DNA of 64,000 nucleotides from Streptacidiphilus jiangxiensis (GTDB taxonomy: Bacteria > Actinomycetota > Actinomycetes > Streptomycetales > Streptomycetaceae), in assembly GCF_900109465.1 (NCBI RefSeq), contig NZ_FOAZ01000015.1, positions 124,001-188,000 of the forward strand. Direction: 5' to 3'. The notes under the pieces were generated by a model. It was not told where the DNA came from. It made no database searches and worked only from the letters and a program-made list of their open reading frames with translations. The translations under genes and the position numbers were made by a program. Below are positions 17,019-25,226 of this stretch, piece after piece; the first letter of the stretch is position 1, and each line of letters begins with the position of its first letter.

Positions 17019-17029
17019 GACCACTGGTA
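17019..17029. promoter_or_regulatory. Operator-like palindrome before the CBM3-GH16 gene
   Basis: GACCACTGGTA matches the 16896 site at 10 of 11 positions and lies 36 bp before the start of the secreted glycanase. One copy per divergent promoter implies co-regulation of the extracellular enzyme and the uptake operon. Confidence 0.6.
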
Positions 17030-17065
17030 AAGCTACGGACCTCCCCTTCCTCGCTAGGAGAACCG

Positions 17066-18514
17066 ATGGGTCACGTCCACCCCCATGCGCACAGCGGCCG
17101 CCGGCGTACCGCGCTGCTCGCCGCGGCCTCTCTCGCCTGTGCGGCGACCGTGCTCCTCCCCACGTTGACCAAGGCGCACGCGGACACCACGCCGGCGCTC
17201 ACGGTCGACTACAAGACCACCACCACCTCCGCCTCCGCCGGAGAGATCGACCCCTGGATGGAGGTGGTGAACACCGGGACCGGCCCGGTCGCGCTCAGCA
17301 CGGTGACGCTGCGGTACTACTTCACCGCCGACACCACCGGCCCCTACACCTTCCAGTGCGCCTGGGCGGTGCCCGGCTGCGCCAACCTGACCGGCACCGT
17401 CGTCGCGATGGCCACCCCCACCGCCACCGCCGACCACTACCTGCAGATCTCCTTCACCTCCGGTGCCGGCACCCTCCAGCCCGGCGCCTCCACCGGTGAC
17501 CTGCAACTGCGGCTGTACCGGGCCGACTGGCAGAACGTGAACCAGGCGAACGACTACTCGTTCAACCTGAACGACACGGCGTACACCCCGTGGAACCAGG
17601 TCACCGCGTACGTGGGCGGCAGCCTGGTGTGGGGCGTCGAACCGGGTGGCGGCTCCTCCGCGTCCGCCTCCGCCTCCGCGTCGAGTTCGGCGAGCGCGAG
17701 CGCCTCGCCCAGCAGTTCGGCCACCGGCACGACGCCACCCGGGGCCACCATGTTCGACGACTTCAGCTACACCGGTCCGAACGACCCCAACCTCGCCGCG
17801 CACGACTGGAAGGTGCGCACCGGCGCCGGCGGCCCGGGCGTCCAGAACAGCTGGTCCGCGAGCGGCATCAGCTTCCCCGCCGACCCGAGCGCCCAGGGCG
17901 GGCACGTCATGGACCTCACCGCCACCACCGACGGCACGACCGCGGGCACCACGCAGGCCGAGATCGACACCGTCCAGCAGAAGTTCTTCGAGGGCACCTA
18001 CGCCGCCCGGGTCTACTTCAACGACGCGCCGACCAGCGGTGCCAACGGCGACCACGTCAACGAGACGTTCTACGCCATCACGCCCGACAACTCGCTCTAC
18101 AGCGAGGACGACTTCGAGTACCTGCCCAACGGCGGCTGGGGCGGACCGGCGAACTCGATGTACACCACGACCTGGTACAGCGCCGACGCCATGGACCGGG
18201 TCACCACCGACACCCAGGGCAGCCTGCAGGGCTGGCACACCCTGGTCGCCACCGTCCACGGCGGCAGCGTCACCTACTTCATCGACGGCAAGCAGGTCTT
18301 CTCCAGCACCGGCAAGTACTACCCGCGCGAGGCGATGACCATCGACTTCAACGAGTGGTTCATCGACCTGCCGTTCACCGGCGCGCGCAGCTGGGACCAG
18401 AAGGTCAACTGGGTGTACTTCGCCCAGGGGGTCGCCCGGTCCCCGGCCGACGTGCAGAGCGCCGTCAACGGTTACTACGCCGCCGGCACGCACTTCACCG
18501 ACAGCGTCCAGTAG
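17066..18514 (+). CDS. Secreted CBM3 - GH16-like glycanase
   Basis: The 482 residues comprise a signal peptide (about 1-40, RRRTALLAAASLACAATVLL ... AHA), a family 3 cellulose-binding module (about 44-190, LTVDYKTTTT, VNTGTGPVALSTVTLRYYFT), a Ser/Ala linker (about 195-225) and a C-terminal jelly-roll domain. The latter carries E347-x-D349-x-E351 in YSEDDFEY, which fits the GH16 nucleophile/acid-base motif ExDxE. It probably cleaves beta-glucan-type polymers at the surface of plant or fungal walls. GH16 is a best reading; a related concanavalin-fold glycanase is possible. It is divergent from the sugar-uptake operon and shares its operator. Confidence 0.82.
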   Translation: MGHVHPHAHSGRRRTALLAAASLACAATVLLPTLTKAHADTTPALTVDYKTTTTSASAGEIDPWMEVVNTGTGPVALSTVTLRYYFTADTTGPYTFQCAWAVPGCANLTGTVVAMATPTATADHYLQISFTSGAGTLQPGASTGDLQLRLYRADWQNVNQANDYSFNLNDTAYTPWNQVTAYVGGSLVWGVEPGGGSSASASASASSSASASASPSSSATGTTPPGATMFDDFSYTGPNDPNLAAHDWKVRTGAGGPGVQNSWSASGISFPADPSAQGGHVMDLTATTDGTTAGTTQAEIDTVQQKFFEGTYAARVYFNDAPTSGANGDHVNETFYAITPDNSLYSEDDFEYLPNGGWGGPANSMYTTTWYSADAMDRVTTDTQGSLQGWHTLVATVHGGSVTYFIDGKQVFSSTGKYYPREAMTIDFNEWFIDLPFTGARSWDQKVNWVYFAQGVARSPADVQSAVNGYYAAGTHFTDSVQ

Positions 18515-18526
18515 CGCCGGGGCCGG

Positions 18527-18928
18527 TCACGGCAGTTGCCGCAGGTTCAGCTGCCAGGAGACGCCGAAACGGTCGTTGACCCAGCCGAACCTGGCGCTGA
18601 ACCCGTGGTCGCCGAGTGCCATCAACTCCTGGCCGCCCTCGGCGAGCAGGCCGTAGAGACGGTCGATCTCCTCCTCGGTGTCGCACTCCACGAAGAGCGA
18701 CACCGAGGGGGTGAAGCCGAAGGCGTGCTTCGCCGGGCTGTCGACGCAGCGGTACTGCTGCCCGGCGAGGGCGAACGACGCCAGGCGGACGGTCCCCTCG
18801 GCCCCGGGCCCGTCGGCGCCGTATCGGTCGATCGAGAGGATCTCGCCGTCGTCGAAGAGCGAGGTGTAGAAGGTCATGGCCTCCTCGGCCCGGCCTTCGA
18901 ACATCAGGAACGTCGTGATCTTCTGCAT
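18527..18928 (-). CDS. PhnB-like VOC-superfamily protein
   Basis: The 133-residue protein starts MQKITTFLMFEGRAEEAMTFYTSLFDDGEI, the typical opening of PhnB/3-demethylubiquinone-methyltransferase-like VOC proteins, and ends with the WVNDRFGVSWQLN strand. This is a small cytoplasmic glyoxalase-fold protein; its substrate cannot be inferred. ATG 18928 is used rather than longer in-frame starts because the domain begins exactly there. It is convergent with the glycanase (12 bp apart) and separated from GAPDH by a very strong hairpin. Confidence 0.9.
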   Translation of the reverse strand: MQKITTFLMFEGRAEEAMTFYTSLFDDGEILSIDRYGADGPGAEGTVRLASFALAGQQYRCVDSPAKHAFGFTPSVSLFVECDTEEEIDRLYGLLAEGGQELMALGDHGFSARFGWVNDRFGVSWQLNLRQLP

Positions 18929-18952
18929 GACGGGTGTGCACCTCGGGGCTGC

Positions 18953-19005
18953 TCGTGCGAGAGGGTGGGGACGCCGGTCGTCGGCATCCCCACCCTCTCG
19001 CACGA
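18953..19005 (-). terminator. 19-bp perfect hairpin between GAPDH and the VOC gene
   Basis: Bases 18953-18971 are exactly complementary to 18987-19005, and a second 4-bp stem (GCCG/CGGC) continues in the loop. It starts 12 bp past the GAPDH stop on the minus strand. There is no T-run; the stem alone is unusually long for a terminator here and would also lie in the 5' region of the VOC transcript. Confidence 0.75.
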
Positions 19006-19016
19006 AGGTGCTCGGA

Positions 19017-20018
19017 TCAGAGACCCTGGGCCAGCATCTCCAGCGTGTCCACGACGCGGTTCGAGAAGCCCCACTCGTTGTCGTACCAGGCGACCACCTT
19101 GATGTGGCGGCCGTCGACGCGGGTCAGCTCCGCGTCGAAGATCGAGGAGTGCGGGTTGCCGACGATGTCGGCGGAGACCAGCGCGTCCTCGGAGTACTCC
19201 AGGACACCGGCCAGCGGGCCCGCGGCGGCGTCGCGGTAGGCGGCCAGGACCTCCTCGCGGGTGACCTCGCGGCTCACCGTCGTGTTCAGCTCGACGATGG
19301 AACCGACCGGCACGGGCACGCGGATCGAGTCGCCGGAGAGCTTGCCGTCCAGCTGCGGCAGGACCAGGCCGATCGCCTTGGCGGCGCCGGTCGTGGTCGG
19401 CACGATGTTGACGGCGGCGGCGCGGGCCCGGCGGGCGTCGCGGTGCGGGCCGTCCTGCAGGTTCTGCTCCTGCGTGTAGGCGTGCACGGTCGTCATGAAG
19501 CCGTGCTCGATGCCGGCCAGCTCGTCGAGGACGGCGGCGAGCGGCGCCAGCGCGTTCGTCGTGCAGGACGCGTTCGAGATGACGGTGTGGTGCTCCGCGT
19601 CGTAGGCCTCGGTGTTGACGCCGAGCGCGAGGGTCACGTCCGCGCCGTCGGAGGGAGCGGAGACCAGCACCTTGCGGGCGCCGGCGTCCAGGTGCGCGCG
19701 GGCGGCGGTGGCCGAGGTGAAGCGGCCGGTCGCCTCCAGCACGATGTCGACCCCGAGCTCGGCCCACGGCAGGTTCGCCGGCTCGCGCTCGGCGAGCACG
19801 GTGATCCGGCGGCCGTCGACGACGAGGGCGTCGCCGTCCACGGTCACCGGGCGGCCCAGGCGGCCGGCCGTGGTGTCGTAGGCGAGCAGCCGCGCCAGGG
19901 AGGCCGGGTCGCCGAGGTCGTTGACGGCGACGACCTCCAGCTTGCTGTCGCGCTCCAGCAGGGCGCGGAGCACGTTGCGTCCGATGCGGCCGAATCCGTT
20001 GACGGCGATGCGGGTCAT
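19017..20018 (-). CDS. gap: Glyceraldehyde-3-phosphate dehydrogenase
   Basis: The 333-residue enzyme starts MTRIAVNGFGRIGRNVLRAL (NAD-binding Rossmann motif), has catalytic Cys in SNASCTTNALAP, the HAYTQEQNLQDGPHRDARRARAAAVNIVPTTTGAA substrate loop and the WYDNEWGFSNR end. It is a full-length glycolytic or secondary GAPDH. It is monocistronic, with a strong hairpin downstream and an upstream regulator gene on the same strand (128 bp gap). Because it is not beside pgk/tpi it is probably a second gap copy (inference). Confidence 0.96.
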   Translation of the reverse strand: MTRIAVNGFGRIGRNVLRALLERDSKLEVVAVNDLGDPASLARLLAYDTTAGRLGRPVTVDGDALVVDGRRITVLAEREPANLPWAELGVDIVLEATGRFTSATAARAHLDAGARKVLVSAPSDGADVTLALGVNTEAYDAEHHTVISNASCTTNALAPLAAVLDELAGIEHGFMTTVHAYTQEQNLQDGPHRDARRARAAAVNIVPTTTGAAKAIGLVLPQLDGKLSGDSIRVPVPVGSIVELNTTVSREVTREEVLAAYRDAAAGPLAGVLEYSEDALVSADIVGNPHSSIFDAELTRVDGRHIKVVAWYDNEWGFSNRVVDTLEMLAQGL

Positions 20019-20146
20019 GGTGGGGGAGTCCCTTCTGTGGGTGGACGCCTCAACCCTCGCGCACCGCGTCCGACCTGGGCAGTGGCCTTTGTGCCATGGT
20101 CCGCAAGGATCGTGCCAAACCGCCGCCTCAGGGCGCTGACCAGCAG

Positions 20147-21103
20147 CTATTCGCCCTGGGTGAAGGTGCGGCGGTACTCGCTGGGCGTCGTCCCGAGGAT
20201 CTGCTGGAAATGCAGCCGCAGATTGGCCCCGGTGCCCAGCCCCACGTCGGCGGCGATCTGCTCGACACCGCGCTCGCTGCGCTCCAGCAGTTCTCTGGCC
20301 AGGTCGACGCGGGCCCGCAGGATCCACTGCATCGGCGTGTAGCCGGTGTCCTCCACGAAGCGCCGCGAGAAGGTGCGCGGTGAGACGGCCGCGTGTCGGG
20401 CCAGGACCGGCACGGTCAGCGGCTCGCCGAGGCGGTGCAGCGCCCACTCCCGGGTCGCCGCGAACCGCTCGCCGATCGGCTCCGGCACGCTGCGCGGCAC
20501 GTACTGGGCCTGACCCCCGCTGCGGTACGGCGCGGCGACCAGCCGCCGCGCGGCGTGGTTGGACGCCGCGATCCCGAGGTCGCCGCGCAGCACGTGCAGG
20601 CACAGGTCGATGCCGGAGGCGGCGCCGGCCGAGGTCAGCACGCTGCCCTCGTCGACGAAGAGCACGTTCTCGTCCACCCGGACGTCCGGGTGCTTGGCCG
20701 CGAGAGCGCGGGTGTAGTGCCAGTGGGTGGTGGCCCGCCGACCGTCCAGCAGGCCCGTCGCGGCCAGCGCGAACGCGCCGGTGGAGATCGCCGCGAGGCG
20801 GGCGCCGCGCTCGTGCGCGGCGACGAGCGCCGCAAGCACGGCCGCGGGCGGCTCGTCGCGGTCGGGGTGCCGGTAGCCGGGGACGAAGACGAGGTCCGCC
20901 CAGGCCAGCGCGGACAGCCCGTGGGCGACGTGGTACGACAGCCCGTCGCCGCCGGTCACCAGCCCCGGTGCGGCCCCGCACACCCGCACCTCGTACGGCA
21001 TGCTCGCCCTCGTCGTGAACACCTGCGCGGGGATGCCGACGTCGAGCGGCTTGGCCCCGTCGAGGACGAGCACGGCGACACGGCGGAGGCGGGATTCGGA
21101 CAC
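20147..21103 (-). CDS. GlxA-type regulator (DJ-1/PfpI domain + AraC helix-turn-helix)
   Basis: The 318 residues hold an N-terminal DJ-1/PfpI (GATase1-like) domain (about 8-170, VAVLVLDGAKPLDVGIPAQVF, ATTHWHYTRALAAKHP) and an AraC DNA-binding domain (about 215-315, AAVSPRTFSRRFVEDTGYTPMQWILRARVDLARELLE). The nucleophile-elbow position usually occupied by Cys reads ISTGAF, so catalysis is unlikely and the domain probably senses a ligand. GTG 21103 is preceded at six bases by TAGGCT with no ribosome binding site, so the mRNA is probably leaderless. It may regulate the downstream gap gene. Confidence 0.92.
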   Translation of the reverse strand: MSESRLRRVAVLVLDGAKPLDVGIPAQVFTTRASMPYEVRVCGAAPGLVTGGDGLSYHVAHGLSALAWADLVFVPGYRHPDRDEPPAAVLAALVAAHERGARLAAISTGAFALAATGLLDGRRATTHWHYTRALAAKHPDVRVDENVLFVDEGSVLTSAGAASGIDLCLHVLRGDLGIAASNHAARRLVAAPYRSGGQAQYVPRSVPEPIGERFAATREWALHRLGEPLTVPVLARHAAVSPRTFSRRFVEDTGYTPMQWILRARVDLARELLERSERGVEQIAADVGLGTGANLRLHFQQILGTTPSEYRRTFTQGE

Positions 21104-21109
21104 GAACCC

Positions 21110-21115
21110 AGCCTA
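21110..21115 (-). promoter_or_regulatory. Leaderless -10 box (TAGGCT) of the GlxA-type regulator
   Basis: TAGGCT on the minus strand ends six bases before the GTG at 21103, the geometry of a leaderless transcript beginning at the start codon. Confidence 0.6.
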
Positions 21116-21171
21116 GGGAGGAGTCGGCCGCGGCAGCGCGGTGGCCCTGGCGCGGGTGTGCGGGCGCGGGG

Positions 21172-22233
21172 TCAGCGGACCCCCGGCCAGGCCGAAGGCG
21201 GGCCCGGGGGTGCGGAGGGGGTGTGGGCGAGTGGGCGGTGGAACCGGGCGAGGGTGAGGCCACGGACGGCCAGGGTGTCGAGCCGGGCCAGGCCGCCCGT
21301 CTGGCCGTCGAGGATCACGACGCGGTGGCCGTCGTTGAGGGCGTAGAGCAGATGCCCCGTGGCCGGAAGGCCGCCGAGCTCCCGGTGGACCCGGACCACG
21401 CCGCGCGTGCCCGGGCCGCCCGCGCCGACGGCGGCCAGGACCTGGTTCCAGTCGGCGCAGCCCGCGACCTGCGCACCGGGGAAGTGCCGGTACAGCAGGC
21501 GCTCCCACCAGCCCGGCGCCTCGTGGACGGGCTGCCACGGCAGCGCCGTCGCGGCGACCCCGTCGGTGCCCGCGTCCACGGCCACCACGCAGCCGCGCGC
21601 GTTCACCCGCCGCTCCCAGTCGGCCCGCAGCCGCGGGCGCGGGTCTGCGGTCAGGGCCGCGACGTCGCCCCACGGGTCGCCGTTGCCCGGATGGAAGGGC
21701 GTGGAACCGTCCCGGGGGACGACGAGGGAGGCGTTGAGCATCGGTGTGGTCGGGTGTCCGGGCTGCGGGAGCGGCCGCAGCGCGAACCACCACGCCTCAC
21801 CGCCCTCGGCGACCGGTCTCGGCGAGGCCAGCTCGACCGCCGATCCGTGCACCTCCCGCAACCAGGCGCGGGCCCGCTCGTCGGGCGGGCCCGCGGCGGC
21901 CGGCGCCGCAGGTGCGGGCGCCGGCGCAGCGGGGGCGGTGGCCGGGCGGAACGGCCACTCACCCGTCTCCAGGAAGCGCGCGGACTGCTCCGTCGACAGC
22001 GCGGTGGGCACCCAGGCGACCTCGCCCGTCTCCTTGCGCACGTACAGCGCCCGCGAGAACGGCCGGTGCCGGGCGTCGCCGGTGTCCAGGAACTCCTGGA
22101 CGTCCATGGTGACGCGCCAGGCCCAGCCGAACTCCTCGGCCCACTCCTCCCGCACCACGACGGTGGGCGGCGCCACCGGGTACCGCGTGCCGAGGAACGC
22201 CCGGACCGCCGCCACCGCCTGCTGCCTGGTCAT
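21172..22233 (-). CDS. YrhB/Imm35 immunity-like domain fused to papain-like toxin-fold domain
   Basis: The 353-residue protein is in two parts. Residues 1-95 (MTRQQAVAAVRAFLGTRYPV ... EEWAEEFGWAWRVTMDVQEFL ... ETGEVAWVPT) resemble YrhB/immunity protein 35. After a Pro/Ala linker (about 98-115), residues 116-353 contain WWERLLYRHFPGAQVAGC, then TGHLLYALNDGHRVVILDGQTGG, the His and Asp/Gln region of Tox-PL (papain-like toxin, glutamine-deamidase) folds. The NC motif carrying the catalytic Cys is not evident, so the toxin-fold part may be inactive. No secretion signal or partner toxin lies next to it. It could be a self-contained immunity or regulatory relic; function unknown. Confidence 0.7.
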   Translation of the reverse strand: MTRQQAVAAVRAFLGTRYPVAPPTVVVREEWAEEFGWAWRVTMDVQEFLDTGDARHRPFSRALYVRKETGEVAWVPTALSTEQSARFLETGEWPFRPATAPAAPAPAPAAPAAAGPPDERARAWLREVHGSAVELASPRPVAEGGEAWWFALRPLPQPGHPTTPMLNASLVVPRDGSTPFHPGNGDPWGDVAALTADPRPRLRADWERRVNARGCVVAVDAGTDGVAATALPWQPVHEAPGWWERLLYRHFPGAQVAGCADWNQVLAAVGAGGPGTRGVVRVHRELGGLPATGHLLYALNDGHRVVILDGQTGGLARLDTLAVRGLTLARFHRPLAHTPSAPPGPPSAWPGVR

Positions 22234-22247
22234 CCGTGCCGCTCCCG

Positions 22248-22793
22248 TCAGGCCGAGGCCCCGTCGGCGGCCTCGGCCGGTGCCGGGGTGCGCTGATGGT
22301 CGCCCGCCGCGCCGTCGATGAGCTCGCGCAGGATGTCGACATGGCCGGCGTGGCGCGCCGTCTCCTCGATCATGTGGACGAGGACCCAGCGCATCGAGAC
22401 CGTCCGGCCCGTCCAGGACACCGTGCCCGTGAGGTCCAGATCCGAGGCCTCGATGACGGCGTTGGCCGCGGCGCAGGCGCGGTCGTAGAAGGCGAGGAGA
22501 TCGGCGGTCGTCTCGCCGGGATCGACCCGCAGGTCGGCGTCCTCGTCGTCCTCGACGAACGGAAGGGGCTCCGTCTCGACGCCGAAGGTCTGGCAGAACC
22601 AGGCGTACTCCACCGCCGCCAGGTGCTTGACCAGCCCGAGCAACGACGAGCCGGACGGGACCAGCTGCCGGCGCAGCTGCTCGTCGTCGAGGCCTTCCAG
22701 CTTCCAGCGGACGGCCGCGCGGTGGCGCTCCATGCTGTGGAGGAGGATCTCCTTCTCCGTGCCCGTGTGGGGCGAGGTGCCGAGAGTCGTCAT
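22248..22793 (-). CDS. DinB-family (DUF664) protein
   Basis: The 181-residue four-helix-bundle protein has the metal-ligand pattern of mycothiol-dependent DinB/DUF664 proteins: His in GLVKHLAAVEYAWFCQTFG and HxxxH-like MIEETARHAGHVDILRELIDG. Streptomycete relatives include mycothiol S-transferases. Its position 69 bp from the divergent mshC-associated cluster fits a thiol-related role, but this is inference. ATG 22793 has TACGTT seven bases upstream and no ribosome binding site. Confidence 0.9.
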   Translation of the reverse strand: MTTLGTSPHTGTEKEILLHSMERHRAAVRWKLEGLDDEQLRRQLVPSGSSLLGLVKHLAAVEYAWFCQTFGVETEPLPFVEDDEDADLRVDPGETTADLLAFYDRACAAANAVIEASDLDLTGTVSWTGRTVSMRWVLVHMIEETARHAGHVDILRELIDGAAGDHQRTPAPAEAADGASA

Positions 22794-22800
22794 GTGCGTG

Positions 22801-22806
22801 AACGTA
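22801..22806 (-). promoter_or_regulatory. Leaderless -10 box (TACGTT) of the DinB gene
   Basis: TACGTT on the minus strand ends seven bases before the ATG at 22793. Confidence 0.5.
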
Positions 22807-22850
22807 GCAGCCCGCACCGACAACCCGCGGGGTGAGGTGGCGAGGGGCAT

Positions 22851-22856
22851 TAGGCT
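22851..22856 (+). promoter_or_regulatory. Leaderless -10 box (TAGGCT) of the histidine phosphatase gene
   Basis: TAGGCT ends six bases before ATG 22863. With the DinB box it forms a compact pair of divergent leaderless promoters. Confidence 0.6.
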
Positions 22857-22862
22857 GGCCGC

Positions 22863-23585
22863 ATGCCGACGCTGCTGCTGGTCCGCCATGGCCGTTCCAC
22901 CGCCAACTCCTCGGGTGTGCTCGCGGGCTGGAGCCCGGGCGTGGCGCTGGACGAGCACGGTGAGCAGCAGGCCAAGGCGCTGGCCGAGCGCCTGGCCGGG
23001 CTGCCGCTGCAGGCCGTGGTCAGCAGCCCGCTGGACCGCTGCCGGCAGACCGTCGCCCCCCTGCTCGCCGCCCGCCCGGAGCTGACGCTGCGGATGGACG
23101 AGCGGTTGGGGGAGTGCCGCTACGGCGACTGGACCGGCCGGCCGCTCGCGGAGCTGGCCAAGGAGCCGCTCTGGTCGACGGTGCAGGCGCAGCCCTCCGC
23201 CGTGACCTTCCCCGGGCCCGAGGGCGAGTCGATGCGCGAGCTGAGCCACCGGGCGGTGGAGAGCGTGCGCGAGTGGGACGCCGAGATCGAGCGCGAGCAC
23301 GGGCCGGACGCCGTCTGGCTGGCGTGCAGCCACGGCGACGTGATCAAGGCGATCGTCGCGGACGCCCTCGGCCTGCACCTCGACCTCTTCCAGCGCATCT
23401 CCGTCGAGCCGGCCTCGGTCACCGCGATCCGGTTCACCCCGGTCCGCCCCTACCTGCTGCGTCTCGGTGAGACCGGCGACCTCGCCGGTCTCGCGCCGCG
23501 TCCGCGTCCCGCCGGGGGCGCGGACGACGAGGACGGCGGTGGTCGCGACGACGCGGTGATCGGCGGCGACACCGGAACCCGGTGA
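22863..23585 (+). CDS. Histidine phosphatase, MSMEG_4193-type
   Basis: The 240-residue protein has the phosphoglycerate-mutase fold: catalytic His in LLVRHGRSTANSSG (residues 4-17), Arg/Glu in GECRYGDWTGRPL and the second His in WLACSHGDVIKAI. It is the first of the conserved actinobacterial set histidine phosphatase - DUF3090 - SCO1664 family - mshC. Its physiological substrate is unknown. The gene lies 107 bp before the DUF3090 gene on the same strand and probably starts with a leaderless transcript. Confidence 0.93.
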   Translation: MPTLLLVRHGRSTANSSGVLAGWSPGVALDEHGEQQAKALAERLAGLPLQAVVSSPLDRCRQTVAPLLAARPELTLRMDERLGECRYGDWTGRPLAELAKEPLWSTVQAQPSAVTFPGPEGESMRELSHRAVESVREWDAEIEREHGPDAVWLACSHGDVIKAIVADALGLHLDLFQRISVEPASVTAIRFTPVRPYLLRLGETGDLAGLAPRPRPAGGADDEDGGGRDDAVIGGDTGTR

Positions 23586-23692
23586 CCAGTGGGTAGGGTG
23601 GAACCGGCGGTGTGATCCTCGGCCGCCCCGACCCGGACCTGTGCCCCTCTCTCCCTTCCCCACGCAACCTCCGACTCCGTGGAGCAGTCATC

Positions 23693-24259
23693 GTGCCCCG
23701 CCAGGTGTTCTTCTACGACCCCCCAGAGCGCTTCGTGGCCGGAACGGTCGGCGAGCCGGGCCACCGCGCCTTCTACCTCCAGGCCAGCGCGCGCGGCCGG
23801 ATCACCACCGTGCTGCTGGAGAAGGGCCAGGTCGCGGCGTTGGCCGAGCGGGTCGACGAGCTGCTGGACGAGGTGGTCCGGCGCTCGGGCGGCAGCACCA
23901 CCGTTCCCGCGCTGGCCCCGCCCGAGATGATGGACTCGGCCCCGCTGGACTCGCCCGTCGAGGAGGAGTTCCGGGTCGGGACGATGGCTCTGGCCTGGGA
24001 CGAGACCGTGCAGATGCTCGTCGTCGAGGCCCAGGAGGCCGTCGAGGGCGAGGAGGAGACCGACGAGGCCACCCTCTACGAGGACGAGGAGGAGGGCCCC
24101 TCACTGCTGCGGGTGCGCCTGAACGGGGCGATGGCCCGTGTCTTCGCCAAGCGGGCGCTGGAGCTGGTCGCGGCCGGCCGGCCGCCGTGCCCGTTCTGCA
24201 GCCTGCCGCTGGATCCGGAGGGCCACGTGTGCCCGCGTCAGAACGGTTACCGACGCTGA
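23693..24259 (+). CDS. DUF3090 protein (SCO1663-type)
   Basis: The 188-residue product starts with MPRQVFFYDPPERFVAGTVGEPGHRAFYLQ, the DUF3090 signature, and ends with a short zinc-ribbon-like segment PPCPFCSLPLDPEGHVCPR holding a CxxC and a later Cys. An acidic run (EGEEETDEATLYEDEEE) lies in the middle. GTG 23693 has GGAG nine bases upstream. It overlaps the next gene by 31 bp in another frame. The function is unknown; the family always travels with the SCO1664-family gene and mshC in actinobacteria. Confidence 0.93.
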   Translation: MPRQVFFYDPPERFVAGTVGEPGHRAFYLQASARGRITTVLLEKGQVAALAERVDELLDEVVRRSGGSTTVPALAPPEMMDSAPLDSPVEEEFRVGTMALAWDETVQMLVVEAQEAVEGEEETDEATLYEDEEEGPSLLRVRLNGAMARVFAKRALELVAAGRPPCPFCSLPLDPEGHVCPRQNGYRR

Positions 24260-25116
24260 GCGCCGCCGAGCCCGTCGCGGTGCCGGAGGCCGACCCCGCC
24301 GCGTGCGCGGCGCTCGCGGCCGACCCGACGCGTGCCCTCGCGCTGCTGCGCGACGGCGAGTTGACCGTCCACGGCCGGATCACCGACGCGTCCAACGCCG
24401 CGTTCTACTGCAGCGTGTCGGACGGGGCCGACGACGCCGGCGCCATCTGCGTCTACAAGCCCGTGCGCGGCGAGCGCCCGCTGTGGGACTTTCCCGACGG
24501 CACCCTGGCCCGCCGGGAGACGGCGGCCTACCTGGTGGCCGCCGCGACCGGCTGGGGCCTGGTCCCGCCGACGGTGCTGCGCGAGGGGCCGTTCGGCCTG
24601 GGCATGTGCCAGACCTGGGTCGAGCCCGACCCGGAGGCACCCGAGCTACTGAGCCTCCAGCCCGGCGAGGAGGCCGCGCCGGGCTGGCACGCGATCGGCC
24701 TGGCCGAGATCGAGCCCGGCCGCACCGCGCTCTTCGTCCACGCCGACGACGAGCGGCTGCGCCGTCTCGCGGTCCTGGACGCCGTCCTCAACAACGGCGA
24801 TCGCAAGGGCGGCCACCTGCTGACGGCGGCCGACGGCCGCCTCTACGGGATCGACCACGGGGTGACCTTCGCCGTCCCCGGCAAGTTGCGCACGCTGCTG
24901 TGGGGTTGGGCCGGCGAACCGCTGACGTCCGAGGCCGCCGAGGTGCTGGGACGGCTGCGTGCCGATCTTGACGGCGCCCTTGGCGCGGCGCTGGCGCCGC
25001 TGCTGACGCCGCAGGAGATCGCTGCCACGGCCGCGCGGGTGGACCACCTGCTGAAGGACGGCCATCACCCCCTCCCCTCGGCGGACTGGCCGGCCGTCCC
25101 CTGGCCGCCGATCTGA
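24229..25116 (+). CDS. SCO1664-family protein (PI3/4-kinase-like fold)
   Basis: This 295-residue protein has features of the SCO1664 family: LRDGELTVHGRITDASNAAFYC, ICVYKPVRGERPLWDFPDGTLARRETAAYLV (invariant Lys), VLDAVLNNGDRKGGHLLTAADGRLYGIDHGVTF (NNxDRKxxH and GIDHG, like kinase catalytic and metal motifs). GTG 24229 is chosen because it is the first in-frame start that gives a normal length; it lies inside the end of DUF3090, so the two are probably coupled. It is an atypical kinase-like enzyme of unknown substrate in the mshC neighbourhood. Confidence 0.88.
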   Translation: MPASERLPTLSAAEPVAVPEADPAACAALAADPTRALALLRDGELTVHGRITDASNAAFYCSVSDGADDAGAICVYKPVRGERPLWDFPDGTLARRETAAYLVAAATGWGLVPPTVLREGPFGLGMCQTWVEPDPEAPELLSLQPGEEAAPGWHAIGLAEIEPGRTALFVHADDERLRRLAVLDAVLNNGDRKGGHLLTAADGRLYGIDHGVTFAVPGKLRTLLWGWAGEPLTSEAAEVLGRLRADLDGALGAALAPLLTPQEIAATAARVDHLLKDGHHPLPSADWPAVPWPPI

Positions 25117-25226
25117 CGGTGCGCCGATCCCACGGGCGGCCGATCCGGCGACTGGCGGCGTCGGGGTGCGGTCCGGCATAGTGTCCGCGCCCACACGGCC
25201 GTGCCAGCCCGAGGAAGACCCGACCG

